Positions 1 through 7,563 are shown, counted from the first letter of the stretch. The stretch: DNA of 41,859 nucleotides from Desulfuromonadales bacterium (GCA_012974445.1 JAAXQG010000056.1:1-41859); one strand, 5' to 3'. Program-made: numbers and translations. The notes: generated from the sequence alone by a model not told the origin.

Positions 1-19
1 AGATGTGTATAAGAGACAG
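1..19. other. Nextera/Tn5 mosaic-end adapter remnant
   Basis: The first 19 bases match the Tn5 mosaic end used in Nextera libraries (AGATGTGTATAAGAGACAG). On the minus strand they interrupt the hoxF/nuoF reading frame right after its conserved GLRGRG residues, where the family normally continues with a glycine-rich FMN/NAD-binding stretch. The adapter-derived codons read LSLIHI, which is unrelated to the family. This is sequencing residue left at a contig end, not biology. Confidence 0.95.
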
Positions 20-562
20 TCCCCGTCCCCGCAGCCCCGAGTTGCGGATCTCCTCGCAGGCCTGCTCCGGGGTCATCTCCTGGAGCACCCGGGATAGAGC
101 TGCATATCCCCCTTGCGCCAGGGCATCTTCCAGGCGCTCGGGATCGATCTGACCGCAGTTGGACAGAACAACCTTCTGCTGCTTGCTGAAAAAAGCAATG
201 CTGGGATCGAGGCGGAATTCATCAACGGCAGTCCGGGCATGGGCGGCAGCGCCGGCGTCGAGATGAGCCGCCAGAATGCTGGAGGCCAGCTCCGGGGCGA
301 CACGCTCATAAACCGTCTCATGATCTCCCTGCTGGATCGTCACAAGAGGCCCACGACTGCAAGGCCCCATGCATCCGGTTCCAGAGACCTGAATCTGCGC
401 CGAAGCGTCACGCTTCTTGATTTCCTTTACAAAGGCGGCTCGGACCGCCTCCGCCCCGGCCGAAAGACAGGGAGTGCTGTAACAGATGAGAACACGCAGC
501 AGCGCGCTTCGTCGTTTTTCCATCTCTGCCTGAGCAACCTGGCTGAGTTCCTGAGAATTCAT
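20..562 (-). CDS. HoxF/NuoF-type NADH-binding diaphorase subunit, 3'-truncated by contig end
   Basis: The frame is open from the ATG at 562 to the contig edge and gives 181 genomic residues. The N-terminal part is a thioredoxin-like [2Fe-2S] domain with C27-x4-C32 and C64-x3-C68. It is followed by the linker typical of HoxF/NuoF proteins, NCGQIDPE near residue 136 and GLRGRG at the break, just before the FMN/NADH-binding Rossmann region. The family oxidises or reduces NAD(H) through FMN and Fe-S clusters, in complex I or as the diaphorase of bidirectional or bifurcating hydrogenases. Its ATG overlaps the stop of the upstream hoxE/nuoE-like gene (ATGA), so the two are translationally coupled. 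Whether the complex is a Hox hydrogenase, a formate dehydrogenase diaphorase or a bifurcating [FeFe] hydrogenase cannot be decided, because the downstream genes lie outside the window. Confidence 0.88.
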
Positions 563-1053
563 GCGCTCCCCCCTGCCTGTTTAAGTCGCTTGTCAATCGC
601 AGCGAGTGTCTCGCCTGAGCCCTGACGCCCCAGGACCTCCCCGTCGAGGGTGAGCATGGGAGCGAGACTGCAGTTACCCAGGCAGCGGGCCGTCTTCAGG
701 GTGAACTTGCCGTCTTCTGTGGTCGCCCCGTCGGCCACCGAAAGTTCTTTCTCGATAGCAGCTACAATATCGGCCGCGCCTTTGACGTAACAGGCCGTCC
801 CCATACAGACCACGCAAGTATGTTCGCCTTGCGGATCCAGGGTAAAAAAGTTGTAAAAGGTCGCCACTCCGTAAACCCAGCTGGGAGGCAATTTAAGCTG
901 CAAAGACACATAATCGAGCAGCTCTTCATCCAGATAACCGAAGGCCTCCTGTGCGGCATGCAGAATTTCAATCAAGGCATCTTGCCGGTACTGAAACTTC
1001 TTCAGCGTCAGATCCAGAAGCCCCGCCCAGGGCTTTACTTCATCCACTTCCAT
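559..1053 (-). CDS. HoxE/NuoE-type [2Fe-2S] subunit
   Basis: This 164-residue protein is a thioredoxin-fold ferredoxin of the NuoE/HoxE family. The four cluster ligands are visible as C83-x4-C88 (CMGTAC) and C124-x3-C128 (CLGNC). The segment [15 protein letters not shown] near residues 56-70 is the family's conserved helix-turn before the cluster. It would pass electrons between the NADH/FMN subunit (HoxF/NuoF, next gene, ATGA overlap) and partner Fe-S subunits. The full 16S-complementary sequence GGAGGTGAT directly abuts the ATG, giving short spacing. A GTG two codons later (1047) would have about 9 nt spacing, so the true start may be either. It lies 118 bp downstream of the hydrolase gene on the same strand. 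Confidence 0.92.
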   Translation of the reverse strand: MEVDEVKPWAGLLDLTLKKFQYRQDALIEILHAAQEAFGYLDEELLDYVSLQLKLPPSWVYGVATFYNFFTLDPQGEHTCVVCMGTACYVKGAADIVAAIEKELSVADGATTEDGKFTLKTARCLGNCSLAPMLTLDGEVLGRQGSGETLAAIDKRLKQAGGSA

Positions 1054-1171
1054 ATCACCTCCACCGCTCTGGCGTCAGACTTCCCTACAGTAACAGCCGT
1101 ACCCACTCAAACGAATCCGTGAATTATGACACACTCACAACGATGAATCTACAGTTGGACAATTTCGCTCA

Positions 1172-1978
1172 TTAAAAAGAAGACGCTCTCAATTCTCCGA
1201 GAAACCCCATGAGGCAATCGTTGAATATTTCAGGTTGCTCCAGATTGGCCATATGACCTGCGTCAGCAATGATACAGGTTCGATTTTCGCACAGGCCCTT
1301 CTCGAAAAGCAGGATCTCATCCATGGGTACGGCACGGTCCTGGTCGGCGCCGATCACCAGCGAGGGAGCAGTTATAGCGTCCAGGCTCCGGGAATAGTCC
1401 CTGCGGTCGCGCATGGCCATGAGCGCATCGGCAAGGCCCTCGGGGCTGGCCTGGAGCATCCACTTGCGCACAGTCGCAACGAGCGAAGGTCGATCAAGAA
1501 GGGTGCTCTCGGCAAAAACCAGCGAGGCAAAACTGTCGCTGATAATTCGCGAGCCTCCTCCAAGAGCCTGCTGCGCCATGGCCTTACGCCTGATGCGGCC
1601 AGTCTCATCATCCCCGGCGGCCCGGGTGAGAAAAAAACCTGCGGCACGGATCCGCTCAGAATAACGCTCAAGCATGTTGAGAAGCACATAGCCCCCCATG
1701 GACATCCCCCCTACGATGGCGCACTCAATGCCCAGGCTGTCCATCAGGGCGATCTGATCATCAGCATAATCGTCCATGCTCACAGGGCTCTGCCCCCGAC
1801 CACTTCGCCCCATCCCCCGCAGATCGGGGATGACGACCCTGTAGCCCTGCTCAACCAGAACCTTCCTCTGGGGCTCCCACATGGCTCCACACAGGGGAAA
1901 TCCATGAATCAGCAGAACGTCCGGCCCCTCTCCTTCGATTTCATAGGCAATATCCACACCGTTGATAAGATCATTCAC
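1172..1978 (-). CDS. alpha/beta-fold hydrolase
   Basis: This 268-residue protein has the classic alpha/beta hydrolase layout of 3-oxoadipate enol-lactonase or haloperoxidase-like enzymes. It carries the oxyanion HGFP motif at residues 25-28, PDLRGMGRSG near 51-60, the nucleophile elbow GMSMGG with Ser93, a likely acid at Asp214 and the catalytic His242 in AGHMANLEQP. No signal peptide or membrane segment is visible, so it is probably cytoplasmic. The start is GTG at 1978, preceded by AAGGAG about 10 nt upstream. It lies between the nitronate-monooxygenase-like gene and the hoxE-like gene on the same strand, but the 118-bp gap below it and the terminator above it suggest it may be transcribed separately. 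The substrate cannot be read from the sequence. Confidence 0.85.
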   Translation of the reverse strand: MNDLINGVDIAYEIEGEGPDVLLIHGFPLCGAMWEPQRKVLVEQGYRVVIPDLRGMGRSGRGQSPVSMDDYADDQIALMDSLGIECAIVGGMSMGGYVLLNMLERYSERIRAAGFFLTRAAGDDETGRIRRKAMAQQALGGGSRIISDSFASLVFAESTLLDRPSLVATVRKWMLQASPEGLADALMAMRDRRDYSRSLDAITAPSLVIGADQDRAVPMDEILLFEKGLCENRTCIIADAGHMANLEQPEIFNDCLMGFLGELRASSF

Positions 1979-2060
1979 GGCTAAAGGCTCCTTGATTTTC
2001 GTGCCGAAACGGCAAAATTATGATTCAAACAATAAAAAGAACAGCACCCGGCAACAAGGT

Positions 2061-2103
2061 AAAAAAACAGGGACAAATTTCAATAATGAAATTTGTCCCT
2101 GTT
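2061..2103 (-). terminator. strong rho-independent terminator / palindrome
   Basis: A perfect 17-bp inverted repeat (2066-2082 pairing with 2087-2103) has the loop ATAA. On the minus strand the stem is followed by seven T (2067-2061). It lies 44 bp past the stop of the minus-strand nitronate-monooxygenase-like gene and fits an intrinsic terminator. The stem core GGGACAAATTT is unusually long and AT-rich, so it may also be a copy of a dispersed palindrome. Confidence 0.8.
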
Positions 2104-2146
2104 AGTTTATGCTTTATAGGTATCTGCCTGAAGGAAAACGCTCTGT

Positions 2147-3226
2147 TCAGGCGGGCTCGCCATCCTTGAGGGCAAATAGTTCATCAAACACCCCTTGAAC
2201 CGTCTCCATATGGTCGGCGCGCCAGGCGTTGGTGCCGCAGAAGATAATCCCGGTCTCCACGTCGCCGCGCTGGGCTCGATCCAGAGCATGAACGATGCAG
2301 AACCGCTCCTGATTGGCTTTGTAGGTACATTTTTTAAGACAACCCGAAGGACAACGAATGCCGCGGTCCTTATCATAGGCCAGCACCTTGTCTATGTTGG
2401 GCAGCAGAGCACGACCGGGCAGGCCCGCAGGGCTCATCACCAGGCCGATATCTTCCTTGCGACAGTCGAGATAAGCCTGCTTGTAGGCATCGGCGGCGTC
2501 ACACTCCCTGGTGGTGACAAAGCGGCTGGCCATCTGAACCGCATCGGCACCCTCCGTAAGGGCATGGAGCAAATCAACACGATCCCAGACGCCACCGGCG
2601 GCAATCACGGGGATATCCAGCTGCCATGCCTGCCTGAAATAGGCCTTGACGGCTCGGACGGTTTCATACTGGTCATAGAGCCCCACTCCAATATTCTCGA
2701 GCTTCTCCCCCAGGTGCCCCCCGGCAGTCTCGGGATCTTCCACCACCACAGCGTCGGGCAGACGCCCCCAGCCCTTGTGCCACTTGCGGGCGATGAGCTC
2801 GGCAGCCTTGACGGAGGAGACGATGGGCACCAGGGCCACATCGGGATAATCACTAGTCAGCCCAGGAAGTTTAAGTGGCAACCCGGCGCCGGTCACGATG
2901 AGCTTGGCACCCGCCTCGCAGGCCACCTTGACCGCATGGTCGTAGTTGGAGACCGCCACCATACAATTGACACCAATCACACCGTCCGGTGCGATCTCGT
3001 AGGCTTTTTTTAATTCATCAGCCAGAGCCAGAGGGTCCGCGGTAAAGAAATTGCGACCATCGTAGTGCGGGCTGTTAAGTCCGACGCCGGCAGCGGCCAC
3101 AAGACCGATACCGCCACAGAGGGCCACATGCCCGGCCAGCCCGGCGCCCGAGATACGGACCCCCATTCCCCCCTGGATGAGAGGAAATTTTGCAACATGT
3201 TTTCCGATGGTCAGCGGCTGGGTCAT
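2147..3226 (-). CDS. nitronate monooxygenase-like NAD(P)H-dependent flavin oxidoreductase
   Basis: This 359-residue TIM-barrel flavoprotein belongs to the nitronate monooxygenase / 2-nitropropane dioxygenase family. Visible marks are IQGGMGVRISG near residues 17-27, the active-site-like His171 in TAGGHLG, and the FMN-phosphate-binding segments PVIAAGGVWD (206-215) and GADAVQMASRF (226-236). The C-terminal part has a cysteine cluster C292-x3-C296-x3-C300-x9-C310, as in many anaerobe homologues, which could bind metal or an Fe-S cluster. I chose the ATG at 3226 because AAGGAG sits about 7 nt upstream; a longer in-frame ATG 14 codons earlier lacks this. The gene is monocistronic, divergent from the kinase gene at 3362 and ended by the hairpin at 2061-2103. 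The physiological substrate is unknown; many relatives are general flavin oxidoreductases. Confidence 0.88.
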   Translation of the reverse strand: MTQPLTIGKHVAKFPLIQGGMGVRISGAGLAGHVALCGGIGLVAAAGVGLNSPHYDGRNFFTADPLALADELKKAYEIAPDGVIGVNCMVAVSNYDHAVKVACEAGAKLIVTGAGLPLKLPGLTSDYPDVALVPIVSSVKAAELIARKWHKGWGRLPDAVVVEDPETAGGHLGEKLENIGVGLYDQYETVRAVKAYFRQAWQLDIPVIAAGGVWDRVDLLHALTEGADAVQMASRFVTTRECDAADAYKQAYLDCRKEDIGLVMSPAGLPGRALLPNIDKVLAYDKDRGIRCPSGCLKKCTYKANQERFCIVHALDRAQRGDVETGIIFCGTNAWRADHMETVQGVFDELFALKDGEPA

Positions 3227-3361
3227 GTAAACTCCTTGTATCTTTAAATAGATTCGGAGCCGCACCATATCAAACTGCGGTTTTTTTTTCTGTAAAACTT
3301 ATGTAAAAGCACCCGCCGAAAGCCCTTGCCCGCCCCCCGGTCGGGATGCTAAAGAGACTGC

Positions 3362-4309
3362 ATGAAACTGCTGAGATCCCTCATCCATCCCCTGTTTGCC
3401 ATGATCGCTATTCAGCTTGCCTGGATTATCGTCGTGCTGAGCTGGATTTACTGGTTTTTGGGTACCCAGAAACGTCTGCGCAACCTGGCGCAGCAGTACC
3501 GCCCCGAGCTGCTCAACACCAGTACCGACTGGATCATCATGGTTGAGGGGCTGGTTCTGCTGGTTATGATCCTGGCCGGGGTCTATGTCATCTTTCTTTA
3601 CTGGAACCGGCAGCGCTCCCTGCTCAAGGAGCAGAAGAACTTCATCTCCCAGGTCACCCATGAGCTCAAATCTCCCCTGGCCTCCATCCAGCTCCACCTC
3701 GAAACCATCCAGCTTCGTCACCCCGAACCGGGAAAACTCGATTCCTTTGTCGAAACCATGCTGGAGGACACCAGTCGACTCCACAGCCTGATCAGCAATC
3801 TGCTCACGGCCAGCCGGTTCGAACAGCGAGGACTCAAACTCAGCCTGCGCCGCATCGATCTTTCACGCTTTACTCACAGCTATTTCGAAGGGCAGCGCAG
3901 CTCCCTGCCCCCGCAAAGCCGGATGGACCTCGAAATCAGCCCGGGGATTTGGGCCAATGTGGAGACCGAATCGCTCTCCATCGTCTTTCGCAATCTGCTG
4001 GAAAACGCCGTCCTCTACTCCCCCTCGCCACCGACACTGAAAATCGAGCTATTCTCTCAAGGCGGAGCCTGTCACCTTCGCTTCTGTGACCAGGGGCGCG
4101 GCATCTCCGAACCTGACAGGAAAAAGATTTTCCGTATGTTTTACCGGGTTCGCCGCGGTGGAGAGACCATTCAAGGCACCGGTCTTGGGCTCTTCATCGT
4201 GCGAGCCATAGTGCTGCGCCACAAAGGTAAAGTCTCCGTAGAGAGTGAGGGTGAAAATAAGGGGACCACATTCCACATCCAGCTGCCAATGGCGCAGGAG
4301 GCACAATGA
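3362..4309 (+). CDS. membrane sensor histidine kinase
   Basis: This 315-residue kinase has two predicted membrane helices (about 9-33 and 57-80) flanking a very short 24-residue periplasmic loop, then the transmitter domain. The H box is ISQVTHELKSP with phospho-acceptor His100. The N box has Asn211 and Asn215, G1 is DQGRG (243-247), the F box is around 254-261 and G2 is GTGLGL (272-277). With almost no extracytoplasmic domain it resembles kinases that sense the membrane or an internal partner. Its stop overlaps the start of the OmpR-type regulator (ATGA), so the two form a cognate pair. The input signal is not evident. Confidence 0.93.
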   Translation: MKLLRSLIHPLFAMIAIQLAWIIVVLSWIYWFLGTQKRLRNLAQQYRPELLNTSTDWIIMVEGLVLLVMILAGVYVIFLYWNRQRSLLKEQKNFISQVTHELKSPLASIQLHLETIQLRHPEPGKLDSFVETMLEDTSRLHSLISNLLTASRFEQRGLKLSLRRIDLSRFTHSYFEGQRSSLPPQSRMDLEISPGIWANVETESLSIVFRNLLENAVLYSPSPPTLKIELFSQGGACHLRFCDQGRGISEPDRKKIFRMFYRVRRGGETIQGTGLGLFIVRAIVLRHKGKVSVESEGENKGTTFHIQLPMAQEAQ

Positions 4310-5007
4310 ATACTCCAATACGTCACCAGATTCTGCTGGTAGAAGACGAGATGCATATCGCCCAGGGGCTGATTTTCAACCTGGAACGGGAGAATTTCCA
4401 GGTAACGCATTGCACTTCGGGAGAAGAGGCGCTGAGACTTTTCAACGAACAGAACTTCGACCTGATCATACTTGACCTGATGCTTCCGGGCATCAGCGGG
4501 TTCGAGGTATGCAGGCAGATCCGCATCGATGCCCCCCGACTCCCGGTGCTTATGCTCACCGCCATGACCGGGCAGGATCAACTGCTCAAGGGGCTCTCCG
4601 AAGGAGCCGATGACTACATGACCAAGCCTTTCAACCTGGCCGAGTTCCTGTTGCGGGTCAGGGGGATGCTCAAGCGCTCAAGATGGTACGCAGAACGCAC
4701 AACGGAGCAGGTTTTACACTTCGGGACCAATGAAATCGATCTGGAGCGACGACAGGCCAGGACCGCCCGGGGGGAACTACAGCTGACGGAACTGGAGGTG
4801 AAGATCCTCAGAACGTTCTTTGATCGAAGCGGCGAGGCCATCTCCCGCGCCGAGCTTCTCAGCTCCGTCTGGGGCATGAGCCCTGAAACCGAGACCCGCA
4901 CCCTGGACAACTTCATCGTCAGGCTGCGTAAATACTTCGAAGACGATCCCGCCAAACCCGTCCATTTCATCACCGTACGAGGCCAGGGGTACAGGTTTCA
5001 GCCCTGA
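4306..5007 (+). CDS. OmpR/PhoB-family response regulator
   Basis: This 233-residue regulator is the partner of the preceding kinase (4-bp ATGA overlap). The receiver domain covers about residues 8-120, with acidic pocket Glu13/Asp14, phospho-acceptor Asp57 in LDLMLPG, Thr85 and Lys107 in DYMTKPF. The C-terminal winged-helix DNA-binding domain (about 135-232) has the typical LTELEVKIL and TLDNFIVRLRKYF helices and ends in the hairpin GQGYRF. It would bind direct-repeat operators after phosphorylation. No target site is identified in the window. No clear terminator directly follows; transcription may run into the repeat-rich gap. Confidence 0.95.
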   Translation: MNTPIRHQILLVEDEMHIAQGLIFNLERENFQVTHCTSGEEALRLFNEQNFDLIILDLMLPGISGFEVCRQIRIDAPRLPVLMLTAMTGQDQLLKGLSEGADDYMTKPFNLAEFLLRVRGMLKRSRWYAERTTEQVLHFGTNEIDLERRQARTARGELQLTELEVKILRTFFDRSGEAISRAELLSSVWGMSPETETRTLDNFIVRLRKYFEDDPAKPVHFITVRGQGYRFQP

Positions 5008-5090
5008 AAAAAATCTGAGCATCTCGAATCTTCCGCTGGTGTACTAAACTGTCAATCCCGACGAGATGTTTCAAACAAAAAACCATTGAA

Positions 5091-5171
5091 CAGGGATGAA
5101 CGGGATATAAAGTCAATGGCAGCGAGCCTGATGTTTGACTGATCTTATCCCCTTCATCCCCTTCATCCCTG
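5091..5171. repeat. imperfect 16-bp inverted repeat (ggatgaa/ttcatcc type)
   Basis: CAGGGATGAACGGGAT at 5091-5106 pairs with 5156-5171 at 15 of 16 positions around a 49-nt centre. The right arm also contains a short tandem (CCCCTTCATCCC CTTCATCCC). It is probably a degenerate dispersed intergenic repeat. A role as terminator of the regulator gene is possible but there is no T-run. Confidence 0.45.
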
Positions 5172-5304
5172 CAACCTTATCATCGAAAATCAGCGTGTAT
5201 CAGCGGTCAAAGAGCCTAAAAACCCATTAGCCGCGGATGGACGCCGATAAACGCGGATAAAATCTGAAATCAAAAAAAATGGGACTTTCGGTTTACTGAC
5301 TAGT

Positions 5305-5448
5305 ACTAATCTTCCGCTCTGGTTCTTTTGTCCACACCCGTCATGCCCGCGAAGGCGGGTATCCAGAGTTTTACTAAGATTTCTGGACTCCCGCTTTCGC
5401 GAGAGAGGCGACCCGTAAGGTTGTCTTCAGGAGCATCGGAAGATTGGT
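5305..5448. repeat. small nested inverted-repeat element (MITE/REP-like)
   Basis: The ends ACTAATCTTCCG (5305-5316) and CGGAAGATTGGT (5437-5448) are inverted at 11 of 12 positions. Inside are a hairpin around ATGCCCGCGAAGGCGGGTAT (5343-5362) and a partly complementary arm GGACTCCCGCTTTCGCG (about 5384-5400). The CCCGCGAAGGCGGG / CCCGCTTTCGCGGG motif is a type found dispersed in many proteobacterial genomes. No open frame suggests a transposase, so it would be non-autonomous. Confidence 0.5.
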
Positions 5449-5467
5449 GCAGATTGGTGCTAATCAG

Positions 5468-5503
5468 AAAAAAAATGAGGCCCCGCGAGAGGCCCCATTT
5501 TTT
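5468..5503 (-). terminator. bidirectional-looking intrinsic terminator
   Basis: A 13-bp stem with one mismatch (arms AAAAAATGAGGCC and GGCCCCATTTTTT) encloses the loop CCGCGAGA, with A-run and T-run on the two sides. It lies about 33 bp beyond the stop of the minus-strand siroheme protein gene. It could also stop plus-strand transcripts coming from the response-regulator gene. Confidence 0.75.
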
Positions 5504-5535
5504 CTGCGCTTCAACCCTTGTGTGATATCTGGGTC

Positions 5536-6213
5536 TCAGAGTTTTACGTCCTGAAAAACTTCTTTTTTAAAGGTCTCAAGGTCCGTCTCCTCCAGCAGCT
5601 TCCCAAGACGACAACGCCGATCCTGACGAGCAAACCAGTTCACCACCAGATCAACCATTTTGAGCGCCTCTTCGTCAGAGGGGATGTGCTCCAGGACCTT
5701 CTGCGAGAGTCTCGGACGCGCCCCCCCGTTGCCCCCGACCACCAGATTCCAACCCTTGGGGGTTCCAATCAGGCCGATATCCTTGATACAGGCCTCACCA
5801 CAATCGTTGGCACAACCCGAAACGCCCATCTTCAGTTTCCAGGGCAGCTCCCGACCATGATAGCGCGTATCCATCGTCAGACCCACGGCGACCGAATCCT
5901 GCTGGCCACGTTTGCAGAAATCCGTACCGGGGCAGATCTTCACGGAGCGAACACAGAGCCCGATAGCCGCCCCAGGCTTCTCGCCAAGTTCTCCCCAGAT
6001 TTCGTCAAGTTTATCCTCGGCCAGTCCGACAATGGCGATGCGCTGGGCGCTGGTTATTTTCAGCGCCTTGGCACCGAAACGATCTGCCACATCGGCAATG
6101 CAGCGAAGCTGGTCTGAACTGGTCAGACCGCCAGGAATATGAGGCGCAATAGCATAGGTCTCATTATCGCGTTGAATAATGGCCCCTTTTTCACCGATAT
6201 CTTTTTTCATCAT
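5536..6213 (-). CDS. small stand-alone nitrite/sulfite-reductase-like siroheme [4Fe-4S] protein
   Basis: This 225-residue protein has the siroheme/[4Fe-4S] ligand pattern C94-x5-C100 (CPGTDFC) and C134-x3-C138 (CANDC), and an N-terminal ferredoxin-like half (LTSSDQLRCIADVADRFG) as in the C-terminal unit of NirB and in sulfite reductases. It has only one reductase unit, whereas assimilatory enzymes contain two pseudo-symmetric copies, and no flavin or ferredoxin domain is fused. Similar short proteins occur in anaerobes; their substrate is generally undefined. I chose the ATG at 6213 because AAGGGGA lies about 7 nt upstream; the longer frame would begin with 29 unconserved residues. It stands alone on the minus strand, ended by the hairpin at 5468-5503. 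Confidence 0.85.
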   Translation of the reverse strand: MMKKDIGEKGAIIQRDNETYAIAPHIPGGLTSSDQLRCIADVADRFGAKALKITSAQRIAIVGLAEDKLDEIWGELGEKPGAAIGLCVRSVKICPGTDFCKRGQQDSVAVGLTMDTRYHGRELPWKLKMGVSGCANDCGEACIKDIGLIGTPKGWNLVVGGNGGARPRLSQKVLEHIPSDEEALKMVDLVVNWFARQDRRCRLGKLLEETDLETFKKEVFQDVKL

Positions 6214-6376
6214 GCACGAATCCCCTTGCAAGTTTAAATAATCCATATGAAACGATCGGAAAAAATAAAGAATAGAACAAAGATAAGCACAGGTTGTCAA
6301 GACGGTTGCACGAATCGAAAAGTATCAGGAGTATTTCAGGGCAGGGAGGGAGACGGGCGAAAACGGATCGGACAAA

Positions 6377-6742
6377 TCAGCGGGTGTGGGTCTCAACGCG
6401 GCTTCTTAAATCAGCCAGACTGAAGGGTTTGGTCAGGTAGTCATCCACTCCGGACTCATGAGCTTTCTGACGGTCAGCCTGCTGCACCTTGGCCGTCATG
6501 GCAATGATGGGGCAGCGCGATGTCTGGGTGTCGGCCTTGAGAATACGTGAGGCCTCAAAGCCATCCATGCCGCCAGGCATCATGATGTCCATGAGAATCA
6601 GGTCGGGAAGTTGCTGATGCGCCAGTTCAATAGCCTCTTCACCACTCTGGGCCTCGATGACCTCACAGTTATCGTTCATCAGCGTGACTCGAACCAGCTC
6701 CCGCAGCAGAGCCTGATCATCAACCACCAGAATTCTTTTCAC
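6377..6742 (-). CDS. single-domain (CheY-like) response regulator
   Basis: This 121-residue protein consists of a receiver domain only. It has the acidic pair Asp8/Asp9, phospho-acceptor Asp52 in LMDIMMPGG, Thr83 and Lys105 in DYLTKPF, so it should be phosphorylatable. No output domain is present, so it would act by protein-protein contact, as a phosphorelay intermediate or on a motor or enzyme. No kinase gene is adjacent; the nearest are the kinases at 3362 (with its own regulator) and the orphan at 39383. It is separated by 163 bp from the siroheme gene downstream and 83 bp from the rubredoxin-DUF2231 gene upstream, so co-transcription with the latter is possible. Confidence 0.92.
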   Translation of the reverse strand: MKRILVVDDQALLRELVRVTLMNDNCEVIEAQSGEEAIELAHQQLPDLILMDIMMPGGMDGFEASRILKADTQTSRCPIIAMTAKVQQADRQKAHESGVDDYLTKPFSLADLRSRVETHTR

Positions 6743-6825
6743 GCGACCTCACCAAAGAAAAGGTTTCTTCATTCTTAATGCGCTTTTATAACCCACAGAG
6801 TTAGAAATTTTCAAGGGTATTAATT

Positions 6826-7398
6826 TTATTTCTTTCCCTTTTCTGTAGGCCAGAGATGAACGATTTTCGCGCCGTAATGACCCAAAAGGGTCACTAAAGC
6901 CACAAGCGCCATTATAAGAAGGCCATAGAGGGATTTTTTCCATAGAACCTCATACCATAAATCTGTATCGAAAAAGCGCCACACCACGGCAACCCAGCAA
7001 AGGGCAACCAGCAGGAGTCCAAGAGCTTTCTTGAGCTGAAACACCGGTGCAATCTTGGCCCTGTAGAGTCTTCGCCAGTCGGAAAACCCGGTAAACCACA
7101 CCGCGGGAACGCTCAAGGCACTGAGACAGAGCATGGCGTAGGCCGCCTTCTCGAAGAAGGGATCATCGAAAATCATCGCTAGCGCCAGAAACAGGGCAGC
7201 TACCGGGAGCAGGGCCGCAGGGAAATGGCTTAACACCACATGAGGAACAACGATTTCACGAAATTCCCGGACCAACTCCCGCAATGGGGATTCGACCCGA
7301 ACAAACAAGCTGGCATCCACACCACAGCGCGGACAGATCTCAGGTGGGCCCTCTCCCTCATGGATATAATCGCAAACCACACAGCGCCAGCGACTCAT
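6826..7398 (-). CDS. rubredoxin-like domain fused to a DUF2231 membrane protein
   Basis: This 190-residue protein begins with a rubredoxin-like iron site of the rubrerythrin type, C6-x2-C9 and C22-x2-C25, in the pattern WRCVVCDYIHEG...PPEICPRCG. It is followed by about four membrane helices (roughly 52-78, 85-104, 122-142, 157-176) resembling the DUF2231 family. Histidines in or near the helices (His53, His58, His174, His181) could ligate haem b, but that is inference. The layout suggests a membrane redox protein with a cytoplasmic iron-sulfur-type electron entry. ATG at 7398 is chosen because it begins the conserved rubredoxin domain; a GTG at 7416 would add six residues. It is divergent from the oxidoreductase gene at 7564. 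Confidence 0.83.
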   Translation of the reverse strand: MSRWRCVVCDYIHEGEGPPEICPRCGVDASLFVRVESPLRELVREFREIVVPHVVLSHFPAALLPVAALFLALAMIFDDPFFEKAAYAMLCLSALSVPAVWFTGFSDWRRLYRAKIAPVFQLKKALGLLLVALCWVAVVWRFFDTDLWYEVLWKKSLYGLLIMALVALVTLLGHYGAKIVHLWPTEKGKK

Positions 7399-7563
7399 AA
7401 CTGCCACCTGGAGCACCGACAGGACGGAGTTGCGCCTTTAGTTATTGAAAGCTGGACCCAAAACACTATAATCGTGCGATTATCTGCCATAACATCCATG
7501 CGTAAACTCCTGCTACAAAATCTGTACTGAGTGCAGCCGCAACCTTAAAAAGGAGAGAGATCC

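Larger units (their letters stand above)
5008..5535. other. 528-bp intergenic region rich in dispersed-type repeats
   Basis: No credible gene lies here. The short open frame at 5328-5525 is low-complexity repeat translation with no ribosome binding site. The region holds an inverted repeat (5091-5106 with 5156-5171), a stretch of CGCGGAT/ACGCGGATAAA-type sequence around 5229-5266, a nested inverted-repeat element (5305-5448) and a terminator (5468-5503). Such mixtures are usual in intergenic DNA of deltaproteobacteria. Confidence 0.7.

Noticed and set aside
5328-5525. Short plus-strand open frame in the gap after the response regulator
   Set aside because: It translates a dispersed inverted repeat (MPAKAGIQ-type peptide), a common false gene.
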